Notes: generated by a model not told the origin, from the letters alone. Counted from the first letter of the stretch, positions 10,635-23,495 are shown. The stretch is 64,000 bases of DNA from Spinacia oleracea (GCF_020520425.1 NC_079492.1:113371157-113435156), one strand, 5' to 3'. Numbers and translations: made by a program.

Positions 10635-12058
10635 TGAAGGAAATAATGCCCTTGGTCCAAGTATGCATTCTATGTTAAGTCTAATAAATGCGGTTCAGTA
10701 TTAATTAACAAGTTAATAATTCAGTGAGATCAAGTGAGCTGAATGCCTAGCTAGAGGCCGCTTCAGTTCAAGTGGAATTAATGATATTAATCCACAGCTT
10801 ACTCTTGACTGAACCCGTAGGGTCACACAAATAGTACGTAAACGGATCAAGTATTTAATAGCATTAAATACTCCATCTATGAATATTCGGAATCGACGGA
10901 TCTTGGTTTCAGTGGGAGCTGAGATCGTCACAAGCAAGAAATGAATACTCCGGAAACGATAATATTGCCGGAAGCGGAAATATGGATCGTATCGGAAATA
11001 TAAATATTATCCAAGTCGTAGATGTTGCCGGAAACGGAAACATGGTACGTATCGGAAAATATTATCGGAAATGGAAATATTTCCAGAATCGGAAATATTG
11101 CCGGAAACGGAAATATTGTCAGAATCGGAAATATTGTCGGAATCGGAAAATAATTCCGGAAACGGAAATATTAAATATTTGTTCGAAACGGAAATTAATT
11201 CCGGAATCGAAAATATTAAATATTGTTCGTATCGGAAATGAATTCCGGAATCGGGAAATTAATCGGAAGCGTATCGTACGAATAAGCATCGGACGAGGCC
11301 TGCCGGACGAGGGCCCAGCACGAAGCCAGGCCATCGCCCAGCAAGCCAAGCGCGCCACACGAACAGCCAAGGCCACGCCAGGCCCAACGCAAGGCCAGGC
11401 CCAGCAGGCCGTGGCAGCGCGCACAGCGCGCGCAGGAGCTACGTGGGCTTGTAGCTCGCGTAGGCCTCGCTGCGTGGGCTGCTGCTCGCACGCACGCGCA
11501 TGGGCGGCCCATCGTGGCTGCCGTGTGTGTGTGCGTAAGTGTTTGTGTTCATGCACGATTCCTAAAACATGCAGAGTTCGGTTAATGATTAAATTCCTAA
11601 TTCTATTTGATAAATTAATTAATTAGAGTTCTTGTAGGATTCTAGGTTTAATTAATTTGTATCTGAATAGGATTCCAATTCCCTTTCCATACCCCTATAA
11701 ATATGTGGCCTGGGTTCACAATTTATAACGAGTTTCAAAGTATTCAAAGTGAGTTTTTGAGAGAAAAATTCAATCACACATCTTGCTCAAAAGTGCCGAA
11801 AATTCTAGTACCTTGAGGGCGATTCTAGTTGGTCAATCTTAAGGCGGATCCGGACGTGCTGTGGACTATCTACGGAGGGACGACACTTGGAGTCCTAAAG
11901 ACTTGTTCTTGTTCGGTTCGGGCGCAGCTAGGGAAGGCACGCAACAAAGAGTATGCATCTAAATTATGCTATATGATTATGTGTAAATAATATGTATTCC
12001 TGGGTTAATGGTTGTTTCCGCATGATTTATGTAATATCATATGTATCATAACCTAACA
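10635..12058 (+). repeat. E1 left LTR
   Basis: 1424 bp, TG...CA ends. It contains an array of CGGAAA/TATT-type repeats (about 10960-11280), a GC-rich CCCAGCACGAAGCC-type stretch (about 11290-11540), a likely TATA box TATAAATAT at 11696-11704, and a transcribed 3' part. A 214-codon open frame at 10982-11626 runs through the repeats and is probably compositional. Confidence 0.93.
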
Positions 12059-12075
12059 GTGGTATCACGAGCCCC
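12059..12075 (+). other. E1 primer binding site, initiator-Met tRNA type
   Basis: GTGGTATCACGAGCCCC follows the left LTR directly. It resembles the TGGTATCAGAGC sequence complementary to the 3' end of initiator methionine tRNA used by many Copia elements, with a small insertion. Confidence 0.75.
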
Positions 12076-12839
12076 TTATTATTTTCATAATCTAATTTGC
12101 ATGAACATGGTTAAATATTACAAATTTGCAAGAATTAAAAGGGGTGATTAATTTTCGTAATTGTTAATTAATTGCAAATTGCGTTTATTTAATTATACGT
12201 ACGCAGTTTTTCGGCAGTTTCTTCGTTACTCATCCAAATCGAGTGATTTTTGTGTCAATTCCGCATGTAAAAGGCATTCTAAAATTTTGACGAAAATAAA
12301 TATTTTTCTGCCGAACCCAGAATTCTCAAATTCGAAGCCTAACTATGACTTTTCGAAGGTTTTAGTTTTTCGAATGCAAAATTTCGTAAATTTAAGATGT
12401 TAAATTAAATATTTGCGATTCTTGTTGATAAATCTTGAATTTTTGATTGACCTACTGTATATGTTTAACAAGTTTGAATGCCTAGCCTTGTTAATTATGC
12501 AATCTAATTTGTAATTATGATTAATTTGTTGAAAATTAGAATAATTTAGAATTAATTTGATTTTCATAATTAATTATAATTTAATTAGAAACCTATGATT
12601 AAAAACCACCATAAAAATTGTAAATTTATGATAAATTTTGAATTTTTATGACCTAGACTTGAATCCATAACAATCGGAAATCAATTGAATAATAAATTTT
12701 CGATTTTTCGCCCTAAAATTATGAAATTAATATTACTTATTAATTTGTCATTAATTTTAAATATAAATTTTAAATTTTTATGCGATTCGTTCATATAACT
12801 TGCACGCACAAAGCAATGGACGCTTCGTGTAACCCTTAA

Positions 12840-13400
12840 GGGGTGTTGTATAGTGCGGGCATGCGACGACGAGCAAGGGAGCTCGTCGCCCGTGCGGCAC
12901 GAATGCAATGAGCAAGGCATGGTGCACGAGCACAAGGCAGCAACCCTGCCTTGTGTCGTGGGCCACGAGCTATGAACAAATGGGCATGGGCGAAAGGCAA
13001 GCCAAGGCAGTCGCGTGTGGGCAGCAAGCGAGCTGCGCCACGACGCGCACTGCCTCGCGCAAGAGCGCGCAGCCTCGCGCGCAGCGAGCGCAAGCTCGCG
13101 TGCCATGAGCGCTGCGCCCAGCGTTGCTCGCGCGCACAGCGAGCGATGTCGCGCTCCCAGCGAGCGATATCGCGCGCCCAGCGAGCAATGGCTCCCGCGC
13201 AGAGCGAGCGCTGGCAAGCGCGCACTGCGAGCGCTGGCAAGCGCGCACTGCGAGCGATGGCTCGCGTGCGACGAGCGCTGGCGCGCGCGCAACAAGCACC
13301 ACAGCGTGCGATGGCTTGCGATGGAGATGCAGCAGCTATTCGACGAGCGCATGGGCTGCGCGCACATGGCCAGCGATGGATGTGTGCGTGCAATGCGTAG
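12840..13400 (+). repeat. GC-rich GCGAGCG tandem tract in E1
   Basis: An island of very high G+C inside AT-rich sequence, made of short degenerate repeats such as GCGAGCGATGTCGCGC, GCGAGCGCTGGCAAGCGCGC and CGCGCCCAGCGAGC. Several frames stay open here on both strands because stop codons are rare in such DNA. I read none as a gene. Confidence 0.75.
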
Positions 13401-13439
13401 GGTGTTTGCGTTACGATTAGATCGCTTTGAATGTTTAAT

Positions 13440-16400
13440 TTGAAAATTTCAGTTCACGTAATTTTAATTAATTTTAAAATTAATAATTTAAATTAGTTTC
13501 TTGGATTTTAATTTTGAATATTGTAATTATAATAAATGTTATTTATTCTAATTATTTTACTAAAATTAAAATCATGAATTAATTTAAATAACGACTGAAA
13601 TTAAATTAAACTTTTTGGATTCAATTATAAATTTATATGAGCTTTAAATTTTAATTAAATTTGTATGTTTCCGGTTAGACTAGAAATACATTTTTATGTT
13701 TAAAATTAGTAAAGCATATGAATTTATTGGTTTAAGTGGGAGCGCCTTTTAGTCATAAACTCTTGATTAGGTCTACAAATCCTTAAGGTTAAAACAACTT
13801 GATTAGAATTAATAAGGACTGAATAATTGGTAGATTATTGGTGCCCTTGATTAATTGCTGCAAATGTTTACGTGATGCATAATGTGTTTTACTAACCAGC
13901 TATGTGGGCCATTCATGATAATGAATGGGTGAATGGTATATATTGTATATGTATTGTTTTGCAGGTTATGAAGTGACTAGTATGGCCCAAATAGGATAGA
14001 AAATATGGTCTGCGTACCATTAATTTGAATGTAATTGGTCTAAAGTACCAAAGTTATTTTTCAATTCAAATATGGTCTGCGAACCATCAAATAGTTGTAA
14101 TTAGTTATAGCTTATCCTATTTGAAGAAAATGGTGCCTCCCACGGAGATTTTCAAGACGGACTTTGAAGTTAAAGCTTAAAGATGAAGTCGGGCCATACT
14201 AGATCACAAATATCTTATGCATGTTTTAAGTTATTTATTGCTTTTAAATATGTCTTAAAATGCATGAGATCAAAAGCTTGATTATGTTGCATGATTAAGG
14301 ATTTTAGTTCACTTAAAATATAACCAACATAGTAAGAGCCCTAAGTTCCAAACTTAAAAATTGAGTTAAAAGGTGTCATGCCAAAATATACACTTGCTTG
14401 GATATCCTTTACATCAATCTAGTAATAGTTTTCGCTCAGCGAGGTGTTACTTATTGGTCCTAAAGGGGCAAGGTACACAAATAATTGTGAGTACATGTTA
14501 GTTTTGGTGAAACTCAACGATATAAGTAAGGAGTCCTTTTATGTCGTGGCAAAATCGATAGGTTTACCTAATAAGTTCTTAGACGTACCTATCAACCAAG
14601 AGTAGTTTCTAAATTATTAGCAAAAGGCTTTTGCTTACCTAAGATTTTTTAGGATTAAGTCGACAAACTGTGCTTAGTTCTTCAATGATTTTAGGATCTT
14701 GGAATCATTTTATTCACACCTGCCGGAACAAATAAAATCGAATAAAATGCTAATAACTTGTTTGAATTGCATGTTTGCTTTAATTTCAAGTTATTATTCA
14801 TGATAAATGTTTAGACTTTGCATGCTTCAATATATGTTTTAATTATTGTTTATAATTAAATATCTTGCACTGCAGTAAATCCTTTCAGAAAGGTAACAGT
14901 AAATTTCCTCGATTGGTAGTGAATCCAAGAACGATTCACGGAAATGAGAGAAAATGAGCAATTTAAAATGTACGTTTCTTATATCGACTTTTATGGTTGT
15001 TTTCGAATATCAAAATCGAATGGCAAACCAATTGGTGCTTGTGAATTCAAAATACACTGTAGTTTTGAGATCATAAAGCATTGAGCTTAAACGCTCAGCT
15101 TTACCAATGGTTAACAACCTAATATCTTTGTCCATTTAATTCTCGAATGAGTCTAGTCCCTAGACATTCGAATAGATCGATGCTTAGAGAACTTTAGAAG
15201 CTTCTGGTAAGATCATCTAGTTGAAACTTAATATTCAACATAAATTAAATGTTAAGAACCTTGTTGGGGTGACATTGGACATGTCTAACAAAGTATAAAA
15301 GTCAACACTAAAGAATTCAATTCTTAAGACTATAAAAAAGGGTACAAGAAATAGGAAAACGAGGAACAAATGAAAGGAATTTACGATTCCGTTTCTACCT
15401 ATAAATTTATGTTTAAAGAGAAGTGACCTAGCAATCAAACTTCCTTGATATCATATACCGCTTGAGGTTCTTACTTCGGTAATAACTCAAACAATGGAAG
15501 CTAGGATACACTAATGACCTACAAGTGGGAAATGAAGCATGGCAATGCTACATTAGTTGTAGGGTCATCTAGTTTGTTTTAAGTCCTTTCAAAGGCTGGA
15601 ACTTAATGGCTATTTTGTTCCATAATCAACATACCTAAATTTCTGTTTTCAAACACAGAAAGACTCACATTCAAGAAAAACAAAAACAATGTTTGTTTGT
15701 TTATTTGAATGAAATGGTCAATTAAAGGTTGAGTCAATATGCTTGATTAAAACAAACAACTCTTTAAAGAACTTTACTAGGTTCAAATCAACCCCTTGAT
15801 TTGAGTTCCATTAATCTTTGGCATTGTTGCTTAGACCATATCAATAAGTTAACATTCAAAAGCTCTATTTTGATGGACTTTTGAAAGTTCATTGATTTCT
15901 AAATCAATTTAAGACAACTAGTCTTACTTGTTGAAAGTAACAAAAGATATGAACTATTGTTAGAACGCCTAGACAATAGAGTTCAAAGCTAAAGAAAGAT
16001 TTTATGACTTTATTATTTCACATGGATTTGAGTGAATATAGGTTTATTTACTCAAATGTGATATAAATTTGAATCTGTTTCGCTAGTTCAAAGATTCAGA
16101 AGTATAAAATCCACTTGGCAAGAAATCATAAAGATCTAGGTTAGATCATGTTCATGATTACTTGAGACCAAATATGATCATCAATGATTGTGTGTTCACA
16201 ATCTAGGTCCATAAGATATGGCATATCTTAGTTGGGATAATCGATGACAATTAGTACTTGATTCGATTAATGATGAATCATAAAGACTTTTCCTATAATT
16301 TCTAAAACAAAATGCTCAACTACCACCAAACTAAACCAAATTCGTCAAAGCTTTTGAAAAGTAATTTCAGAATAACTTTTCATAAAATATCTAGAGAGTT

Positions 16401-17100
16401 GCAAAACTCAGTGGGAGCTTAGTGTTTGTCATTCAACAAACTAAGGCCCAAGTATAGATATATGTTTCATTGTGATTTATTCAAATGAGACATAAGGGTA
16501 TTGTTTCTACCACGAATTTTTGAGAACATAATGTTTGTTTGCTTGAAATGATGTCCTTTTGGAGATTCGTTTCCAAAATGACAAGTGGGAGAAAATAGAC
16601 CTCGAAAGTCTTCGAGGCGAACAACAAACATAAACGGACATTCCGGAGGCTTTTCGAAGTGCTTCAGAAAATCCGAACTTATCCTTTAAAGACTTTAGAA
16701 GTGGCTTTAAAGAATAGACATCTCTTAGAAGACTTTACAAGTGCTTCAAGGAGAACAGAATATTCAAAGGACTTTCAAGTGGCTATTGATATTCTATTGT
16801 TTGATGTTCTATACCCAAGTAGGCATAGAGTTCAAGTCACTGAAACTATGAGATTCTTCTATTAAATAGTGAAGAATCATGGAGTTCAGGTCACTGAAGC
16901 TATGCGATTCTTCTATTAGATAGTGAAGAAACCTACAACTTGCAGTCAAACTATTATCATGTAGATTAATGAGTTTGTGACTTGTAAGAAAGCTATGACG
17001 AAACCCAGATTCCCTAAAATGGTTAGAGGCCATATATAGACTCAAATGTTTTAAATGGTTAGAGGCCATAAAACGTACTCAATGTTTTGATGACAAAATT
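13440..17100 (+). pseudogene. E1 decayed gag/protease/integrase interval
   Basis: By position between primer site and reverse transcriptase, this should hold gag, protease and integrase, but I can read no domain with confidence. Stops fall in all frames and the DNA is AT-rich. Only short peptides with weak Copia flavour remain. Confidence 0.4.
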
Positions 17101-17106
17101 GAAATT

Positions 17107-17319
17107 TTGTTGATTTGCAAGAATAGTTTCACACCTATTGGTTGCAAGTTTGTTTTAAGGATAAAAACCATCAAACATGGAATTGTGTTCACACACAAAG
17201 CTAGATTAGTTGCTAAAGGTTACAAGAAAATTCATGGCATGGATTGTGTTGAAACCTCATGCATAATCGTGATACTCAAGTCTATAACTCAAGCAATGAT
17301 TGCATATTGGTACATATGA
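17107..17319 (+). pseudogene. E1 Copia reverse transcriptase fragment
   Basis: A 70-codon remnant reads PIGCKFVLRIKTIKHGIVF then HKARLVAKGYKKIHGMDCVET, the conserved N-terminal block of Copia-type RVT_2 (IGCKWVFKIK ... KARLVAKGY ... G-DY-ET). Stops follow soon after. Sense and position agree with the LTR orientation. Confidence 0.85.
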
Positions 17320-18359
17320 CAATTGGATGACAAAACGTATTCCTCAATCAAATGTTGGAAGAAAACTATGTACATGGCATGTCATAGGATTTGTGGATCC
17401 AAATAAATGCTTGAAAAGGAATGCTAACTTATAAAATCTAAGTACAGATTTAAGCAAGCAATTGGGAATTAGAACTGTATTTTATTGAAGCTAATAAGTA
17501 TTTTAGTTTCATAAAATGTACATGATTCTTATAGATATATAAGAAGTTTAGTGGGAGTACATAAAACTTAATTGGTCCTATGTGTATCACACACATATCT
17601 CTCTATTGTGAAATAACATTCAAATGCTAAATACTTAGATTTGAGATTATTCATCAATGACGGACCAAGGCGAAACTTAGTACATACTGGGTATTAAGAT
17701 CTATTTACAAAGATCTTATATTATTGTTTTGGATTAAGTAATGGCATTTACTAAATCAAACACGAAAGACTCCATTGGAGATATTCGACCCATGTGAATA
17801 AATCTAAGTAAAAGAATGTTTGAACTATGTATAAGCATTTACTAAGTTAAAACATCAAAGGATCTAAGTGAGATTCTTAACCTATATTATATGTCAAAGA
17901 ATTTAGCTGGATTCAGTATCTACTGAAATTGAATGAGCTAAAGTTACATGAATAGAATTCAATTGGGAATTATTCTGCAAAAGAATTTATCATGTATGAT
18001 ATAATATGAGGATCGCCAAAAATGTATCGTATGACTTTAGGCATGACGAACATATACCAATCTCTATTGATCTAAGCGAAGATCAACTAGATTGAGATCA
18101 AGAACACTTATGGTACTTGAAAAGGTACATAGGAATAGTTCTTGATTCAAGGAAATAAAGATATGCTAAATATTGATACTACACGCATAAACACTGGCAA
18201 AGGATCAAGCAAGACCCTTTGGAGTTAACCATTGATAAGGACGAGCTATAGAGCATCGTGTTTTGAAAATGGCAACATGGGTTGGAGACCATGAGTTGTT
18301 GCGTGGGAAATTAAAATAATAATTTCTATGTTCTAAGATATAGTTGGAGAGTCTTCCAC

Positions 18360-18495
18360 ATATCTATGAACTGCTTGGATAGGTAAATCCAAACAAAGCA
18401 TCACTAGCAACCTATGCAGTTGAAGTAAAAGTAATTATTGCCTAAGAAGCAATAAAACAGGGTTGTTTAAAGTTCTTCACTGAACTTGGGTAGAT
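18360..18495 (+). pseudogene. E1 Copia RNase H fragment
   Basis: In one frame a remnant reads EAIKQGCLKFFTELG, just after SKQSIT in another. These match the Copia RNase H pattern SSKQ-TVALSTAEAEY-AA-EA-KE--WL---L-ELG. A stop lies between them. This confirms a Copia origin for E1. Confidence 0.7.
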
Positions 18496-19636
18496 CACCT
18501 ATCTGCTGGCTTGATGGTTCTTCATTGAAAAATGCGTAGAACCACTCTTGAAGCAAGAAAAACGTCTGCTAACTTGATGGTTCTTCATTGCAAAATGAGT
18601 AAAACCACCATCGAAGTAAGAAAGACTAGATCACATAATAAACAAACTCGAAAAGATCTTATCATCATATCTCGAAGAACATTCGATGAAAAGGATGTTA
18701 AGATTGGCAAAGCATGATAACTAAACCTATGCAACAAGTGAGAAACAACACTCACATTGTAGCACTGGAAATCAAACATAGCTTTGAATTCCATGAACTG
18801 TTTTAAAGATGGGTTTGAGGCCCATGGTTATAAAACATTGGGGTTGAACATTTATCATATATGAAATGTGTTTTCATATTCCATTTAATCTTGGTTTAGT
18901 ATTAAATGATGAGTCCCTTCAATTTGACAATATATTCAAGATAGACTGTCAGGACCAGTCCTGTGACTAAGAAATGTCTATCAAGTGAACTTGAATGTCA
19001 AAGGTTGAAAATGGTCCCTAGTTGGAGTTTTCTATAAAATTGGACGCATAGAAAACGTTAGAGGACTAGAATGCAAGATGACTAGTAGTTCTGTTTCTTG
19101 AACTATGTGGACATGGCAATGTCATAATCATTTGCATAGATACTTACTTTGGGAAGACTAGTATCGGACAAGACCTATGAAACTTTACTGTAAGAGATGA
19201 AAATCTGTCATAAGTAAATTTCATTAAATTATTAGACACTAAATCCTCAATACCTGAATGATTTGAGATTACTTGTTTGAGAACTGGTTGCTTTGACGTT
19301 GACCAACCGTCGCACCGTAAAAGGAGGCTATAAAGGCAACGCTCAGGTAATCACCTATCAAACGAAGTCTAATCTCAAGATCGCAAGATTGGGATTGTCC
19401 TCCCATAAATCGGGATGAGATGCTTAAAAGTTGTACAAGGCCACTCGGAGAGCTAGAAACTGTGAAATGCATGGCCGTGCTCGGATGAATCATAGGCTAT
19501 GATTATCTGTTTATTTGATCAGTTGAACTCTGAAACCGAGGAACACCTCTGGACATAATAAGGATGACAACTCTTACCTTATGTTCAAGAGCAAGCATCG
19601 AGTGACAAAGGAATTAGGAAATGCACACTTGTCCCT

Positions 19637-19653
19637 AAGGACAAGTGGGAGAC
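19637..19653 (+). other. E1 polypurine tract
   Basis: AAGGACAAGTGGGAGAC lies immediately before the right LTR. Purine-rich, as expected for the plus-strand primer. Confidence 0.65.
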
Positions 19654-21086
19654 TGAAGGAAATAATGCCCTTGGTCCAAGTATGCATTCTATGTTAAGTC
19701 TAATAAATGCGGTTCAGTATTAATTAACAAGTTAATAATTCAGTGAGATCAAGTGAGCTGAATGCCTAGCTAGAGGCCGCTTCAGTTCAAGTGGAATTAA
19801 TGATATTAATCCACAGCTTACTCTTGACTGAACCCGTAGGGTCACACAAATAGTACGTAAACGGATCAAGTATTTAATAGCATTAAATACTCCATCTATG
19901 AATATTCGGAATCGACGGATCTTGGTTTCAGTGGGAGCTGAGATCGTCACAAGCAAGAAATGAATACTCCGGAAACGATGATATTGCCGGAAGCGGAAAT
20001 ATGGATCGTATCGGAAATATAAATATTATCCAAGTCGTAGATGTTGCCGGAAACGGAAACATGGTACGTATCGGAAAATATTATCGGAAATGGAAATATT
20101 TCCAGAATCGGAAATATTGCCGGAAACGGAAATATTGTCAGAATCGGAAATATTGTCGGAATCGGAAAATAATTCCGGAAACGGAAATATTAAATATTTG
20201 TTCGAAACGGAAATTAATTCCGGAATCGAAAATATTAAATATTGTTCGTATCAGAAATGAATTCCGGAATCGGGAAATTAATCGGAAGCGTATCGTACGA
20301 ATAAGCATCGGACGAGGCCTGCCGGACGAGGGCCCAGCACGAAGCCAGGCCATCGCCCAGCAAGCCAAGCGCGCCACACGAACAGCCAAGGCCACGCCAG
20401 GCCCAGCGCAAGGCCAGGCCCAGCAGGCCGTGGCAGCGCGCACAGCTCGCGCAGCGCGCGCAGGAGCTACGTGGGCTTGTAGCTCGCGTAGGCCTCGCTG
20501 CGTGGGCTGCTGCTCGCACGCACGCGCATGGGCGCCCCATCGTGGCTGCCGTGTGTGTGTGCGTAAGTGTTTGTGTTCATGCACGATTCCTAAAACATGC
20601 AGAGTTCGGTTAATGATTAAATTCCTAATTCTATTTGATAAATTAATTAATTAGAGTTCTTGTAGGATTCTAGGTTTAATTAATTTGTATCTGAATAGGA
20701 TTCCAATTCCCTTTCCATACCCCTATAAATATGTTGCCTGGGTTCACAATTTATAACGAGTTTCAAAGTATTCAAAGTGAGTTTTTGAGAGAAAAATTCA
20801 ATCACACATCTTGCTCAAAAGTGCCGAAAATTCTAGTACCTTGAGGGCGATTCTAGTTGGTCAATCTTAAGGCGGATCCGGACGTGCTGTGGACTATCTA
20901 CGGAGGGACGACACTTGGAGTCCTAAAGACTTGTTCTTGTTCGGTTCGGGCGCAGCTAGGGAAGGCACGCAACAAAGAGTATGCATCTAAATTATGCTAT
21001 ATGATTATGTGTAAATAATATGTATTCCTGGGTTAATGGTTGTTTCCGCATGATTTATGTAATATCATATGTATCATAACCTAACA
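19654..21086 (+). repeat. E1 right LTR
   Basis: 1433 bp. Compared with the left LTR I see about five substitutions and one 9-bp insertion (GCTCGCGCA-type) in the GC-rich part. Confidence 0.93.
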
Positions 21087-21095
21087 CCCGCCCCC

Positions 21096-22638
21096 TGTGA
21101 GGGGGTCGAAAAAGCACGAGGCTAATGCGTGACCTCGTCCCTCGTGGGTGTGACGATTCTTTTTATTCAATCAAGTGTAATTGGATTTCCTGTGAGTTTA
21201 CACCCAATTGACTAGTAATATAGGAGTCGCCATTCAGTTTTTAACGACAATGAGAAAAACTGACAAAACCCGATTATCGTGACATAAAGGGAGTGCAATT
21301 ATGTTTGACCACGACGGTCGTAGGTTCCCTTGTGATCCCTGGTGTGGGGATCTCTCAACATACACCCGCAAGGTAGAGATTGAGGGTTCGGGGGACTGTA
21401 ACTAGCGAGAGGAGTACTCGCTCGTCGATAACTCCAGAGGCAGGATATCCTTACTAGCTCAGCATAAATAATTGAAGGGACATGCGTTAACTATTAAACT
21501 AATCTGAGTTGATTTTAGCAATATGCAACATATAATACTAGATCGATCGCGATTATCTGATTTAAATAGCATTAAGGGACCTAGCATGATAATCCAATTT
21601 CCCAAAAATATTATATTTGTTAGGCGTGGTAGAACAATCAGATTTAGTTAGTTTAACAGTTCATAAAAAGGGCGGGGAAAGCAATTAAATCATAGAAAAT
21701 GGACACATTACGACGCACCCTTGAGAGGTGCGTCACGGTTCTCAGAAAACTAACCACTTTGACTTTGCTATTTCTCCTTTTTATTTAACGAATCTCAAAT
21801 TATGGGACAGGATACGTTCTGTTCGATTTATGGATCGATTGCGACAGAACGCGTGAACAATTTCGCAGCGTGAGGCTTAGGCTAGGGGTTGGAGTCAATA
21901 CTCAGAATATAATTGTGTGTTGTTGTTTTTTTCACGTCGAACATGGGCTATATTTATAGAAAAGAGTTCGTGGAAAGATAGAATTGTAGAACTCTAACCC
22001 ACGAAGAATTAGGAAAAAACACGTACCAGGTATTTTCAGCGCCCAGGGCTGGGCGCCGAAGATTTCGGCGCCCAGGGCTGGGCGCCGAAGATTTCGGCGC
22101 CCAGAGCCAGGCGATGAAAATAGGATTTGGGCAATTTCAGCGCCCATGGCTAGGCGTTGAAATTGATGTTTTGGCCGTTTCTTTGTCAGATTCGGACTCT
22201 TAGAATCCGGAGCGTATGAGACTTAATCGAGTCTTTCAGTGCGTATTAATTTTATGACGGAATGCGTCTGGGCCCATTACGAACTCTAGGCTCGCTAGGA
22301 TTTCAATCAATACGTGACTCTTATTTTCGAATCGTATTAGGAATAGGATTCTCTCGCAATTTCTATCTCATTTAGGATTTATGTTGGAGTGCAACACCTA
22401 ATTCTGACAAGTTTCTATCTTTTATGACTTGCCACTTTTAACAACTACCATTACGGCAATTACTATTTTTAGCAGGTTTCCATAAATAGCAGGTTTCTAT
22501 AAATAGCAGGTTTCGGGTGAAATGAAAAGGGGTGATCGAGATTCGTTATTTTATGGGAGATGCGTTGTCAAGTGGAGATTTACGTTCTCATCATCGAACC
22601 TTCCCTTTCGGGAATGGAGACAAAAGTAGGTGTCTACA
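21096..22638 (+). repeat. E2 left LTR
   Basis: 1543 bp. Features: TATA-like TATATTTATA at 21949-21958, four GCGCCCAG-type hairpin units at 22034-22162, and a triplicated TAGCAGGTTTC at about 22470-22515. Confidence 0.92.
22034..22162 (+). repeat. Four tandem GC-rich hairpin units in the E2 left LTR
   Basis: Units of about 29 bp. The best is TTCGGCGCCCAG, GG, CTGGGCGCCGAA: a perfect 12-bp stem with a 2-base loop. Units three and four are diverged (GCGCCCAGAGCCAGGCG, GCGCCCATGGCTAGGCG). They begin about 75 bp downstream of the TATA-like box, so they would lie in the leader of an element transcript. Confidence 0.85.
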
Positions 22639-23074
22639 GTTAGCCCCCACTTTGACTGAGTCTCGGGATGAGACGACGGTCAAAGTACTGGACGGAGTGC
22701 GTCACACAAGCCATGGTGTATGTGACCTGTTTTGGGAGGGTCTCACGAGCCCCCGAGTGATAACATTTGACTTAAGGGTCATCACTTGAAGTGTCGACAT
22801 ATCCGTCACGTGTCATTGGGATTTGTCAAGTGATAGTATAGAAACTCCCTCACTTTGTCATTGGAAGTATCTAAAGATGCGTAGAAATTCCCTCACTTTG
22901 TCATTGGGAGTAGCTACAGATGTTTTTGAAATAAAAGCTATAAAGTGTAATTGGGCCTGGCCAAGCCCAATCACGAGGTAAAAATGTTTTTAAAGATTCT
23001 CATTTTCAGGGTTAGCTAAACGAGAAAACCCCCTTGTTTTTATAGGATGTAAAACGAAGGAAAATCCAACACAT

Positions 23075-23495
23075 CGTTCTTTTTGGAAAAAACGGAAAAC
23101 CAATACTTTAATTTTTGGAAAAAAGGAAAAACTACTCACATTGCTTTTTTTTTTTGGAAAAACGGAAAACCAATAACTACTCACATCGCTCTTTTTTGGA
23201 AAAAACGGAAAACCAAAAGCTACTCACATCGTTTTTGGGAAAAACGGAAAACCAAAGGCTAATCACATCGTTTTTGGGAAAAACGGAAAACCAAAAGCTA
23301 CTCACATCGTTTTTTGGAAAAACGGAAAACCAAAGGCTACTCACATCGTTTTTGGGAAAAACGGAAAACCAAAGGCTACTCACATCGTTTTTTGGGAAAA
23401 AACGGAAAACCAAAGGCTACTCACATCGTTTTTGGGAAAAACGGAAAAACAAAGGCTACTCACATCGTTTTTGGGAAAAACGGAAAACCAAAAAA
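23075..23495. repeat. Minisatellite of about 39-bp units in E2
   Basis: Roughly ten tandem copies built on CGGAAAACCAAAGGCTACT followed by CACATCGTTTTTGGGAAAAA. Unit length varies with the A and T runs. Open frames on both strands (such as SHRFWEKRKTKGY repeated) arise from the unit itself and are not genes. Confidence 0.9.

Larger units (their letters stand above)
10635..21086 (+). mobile_element. E1: Copia-derived LTR retrotransposon with decayed interior
   Basis: Two LTRs (10635-12058 and 19654-21086) start TGAAGGAAATAATGCCC and end ATAACCTAACA. The 5-bp duplication CCCGC flanks the element (10630-10634 and 21087-21091). A primer site follows the left LTR and a purine-rich tract precedes the right one. 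The 7.6-kb interior keeps traces of Copia reverse transcriptase and RNase H but no long frame. Only about five substitutions and one 9-bp indel separate the LTRs, so insertion was recent although pol is dead. That fits a nonautonomous family moved by enzymes supplied in trans. Confidence 0.93.

Noticed and set aside
10982..11626. 214-codon frame in the E1 LTR, and its copy at 20001-20654
   Set aside because: Translated from the CGGAAA array and GC-rich block, with no domain. Present in both LTRs simply because they are recent copies.
12681..13443. Several long overlapping open frames on both strands (up to 228 codons)
   Set aside because: They lie in the GC-rich tandem tract, where stop codons are rare. 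The peptides are Ala/Arg/Ser/Cys repeats with no domain.
23075..23495. CRISPR-like direct repeats
   Set aside because: Units are contiguous with no unique spacers, and this is a plant nuclear transposon.
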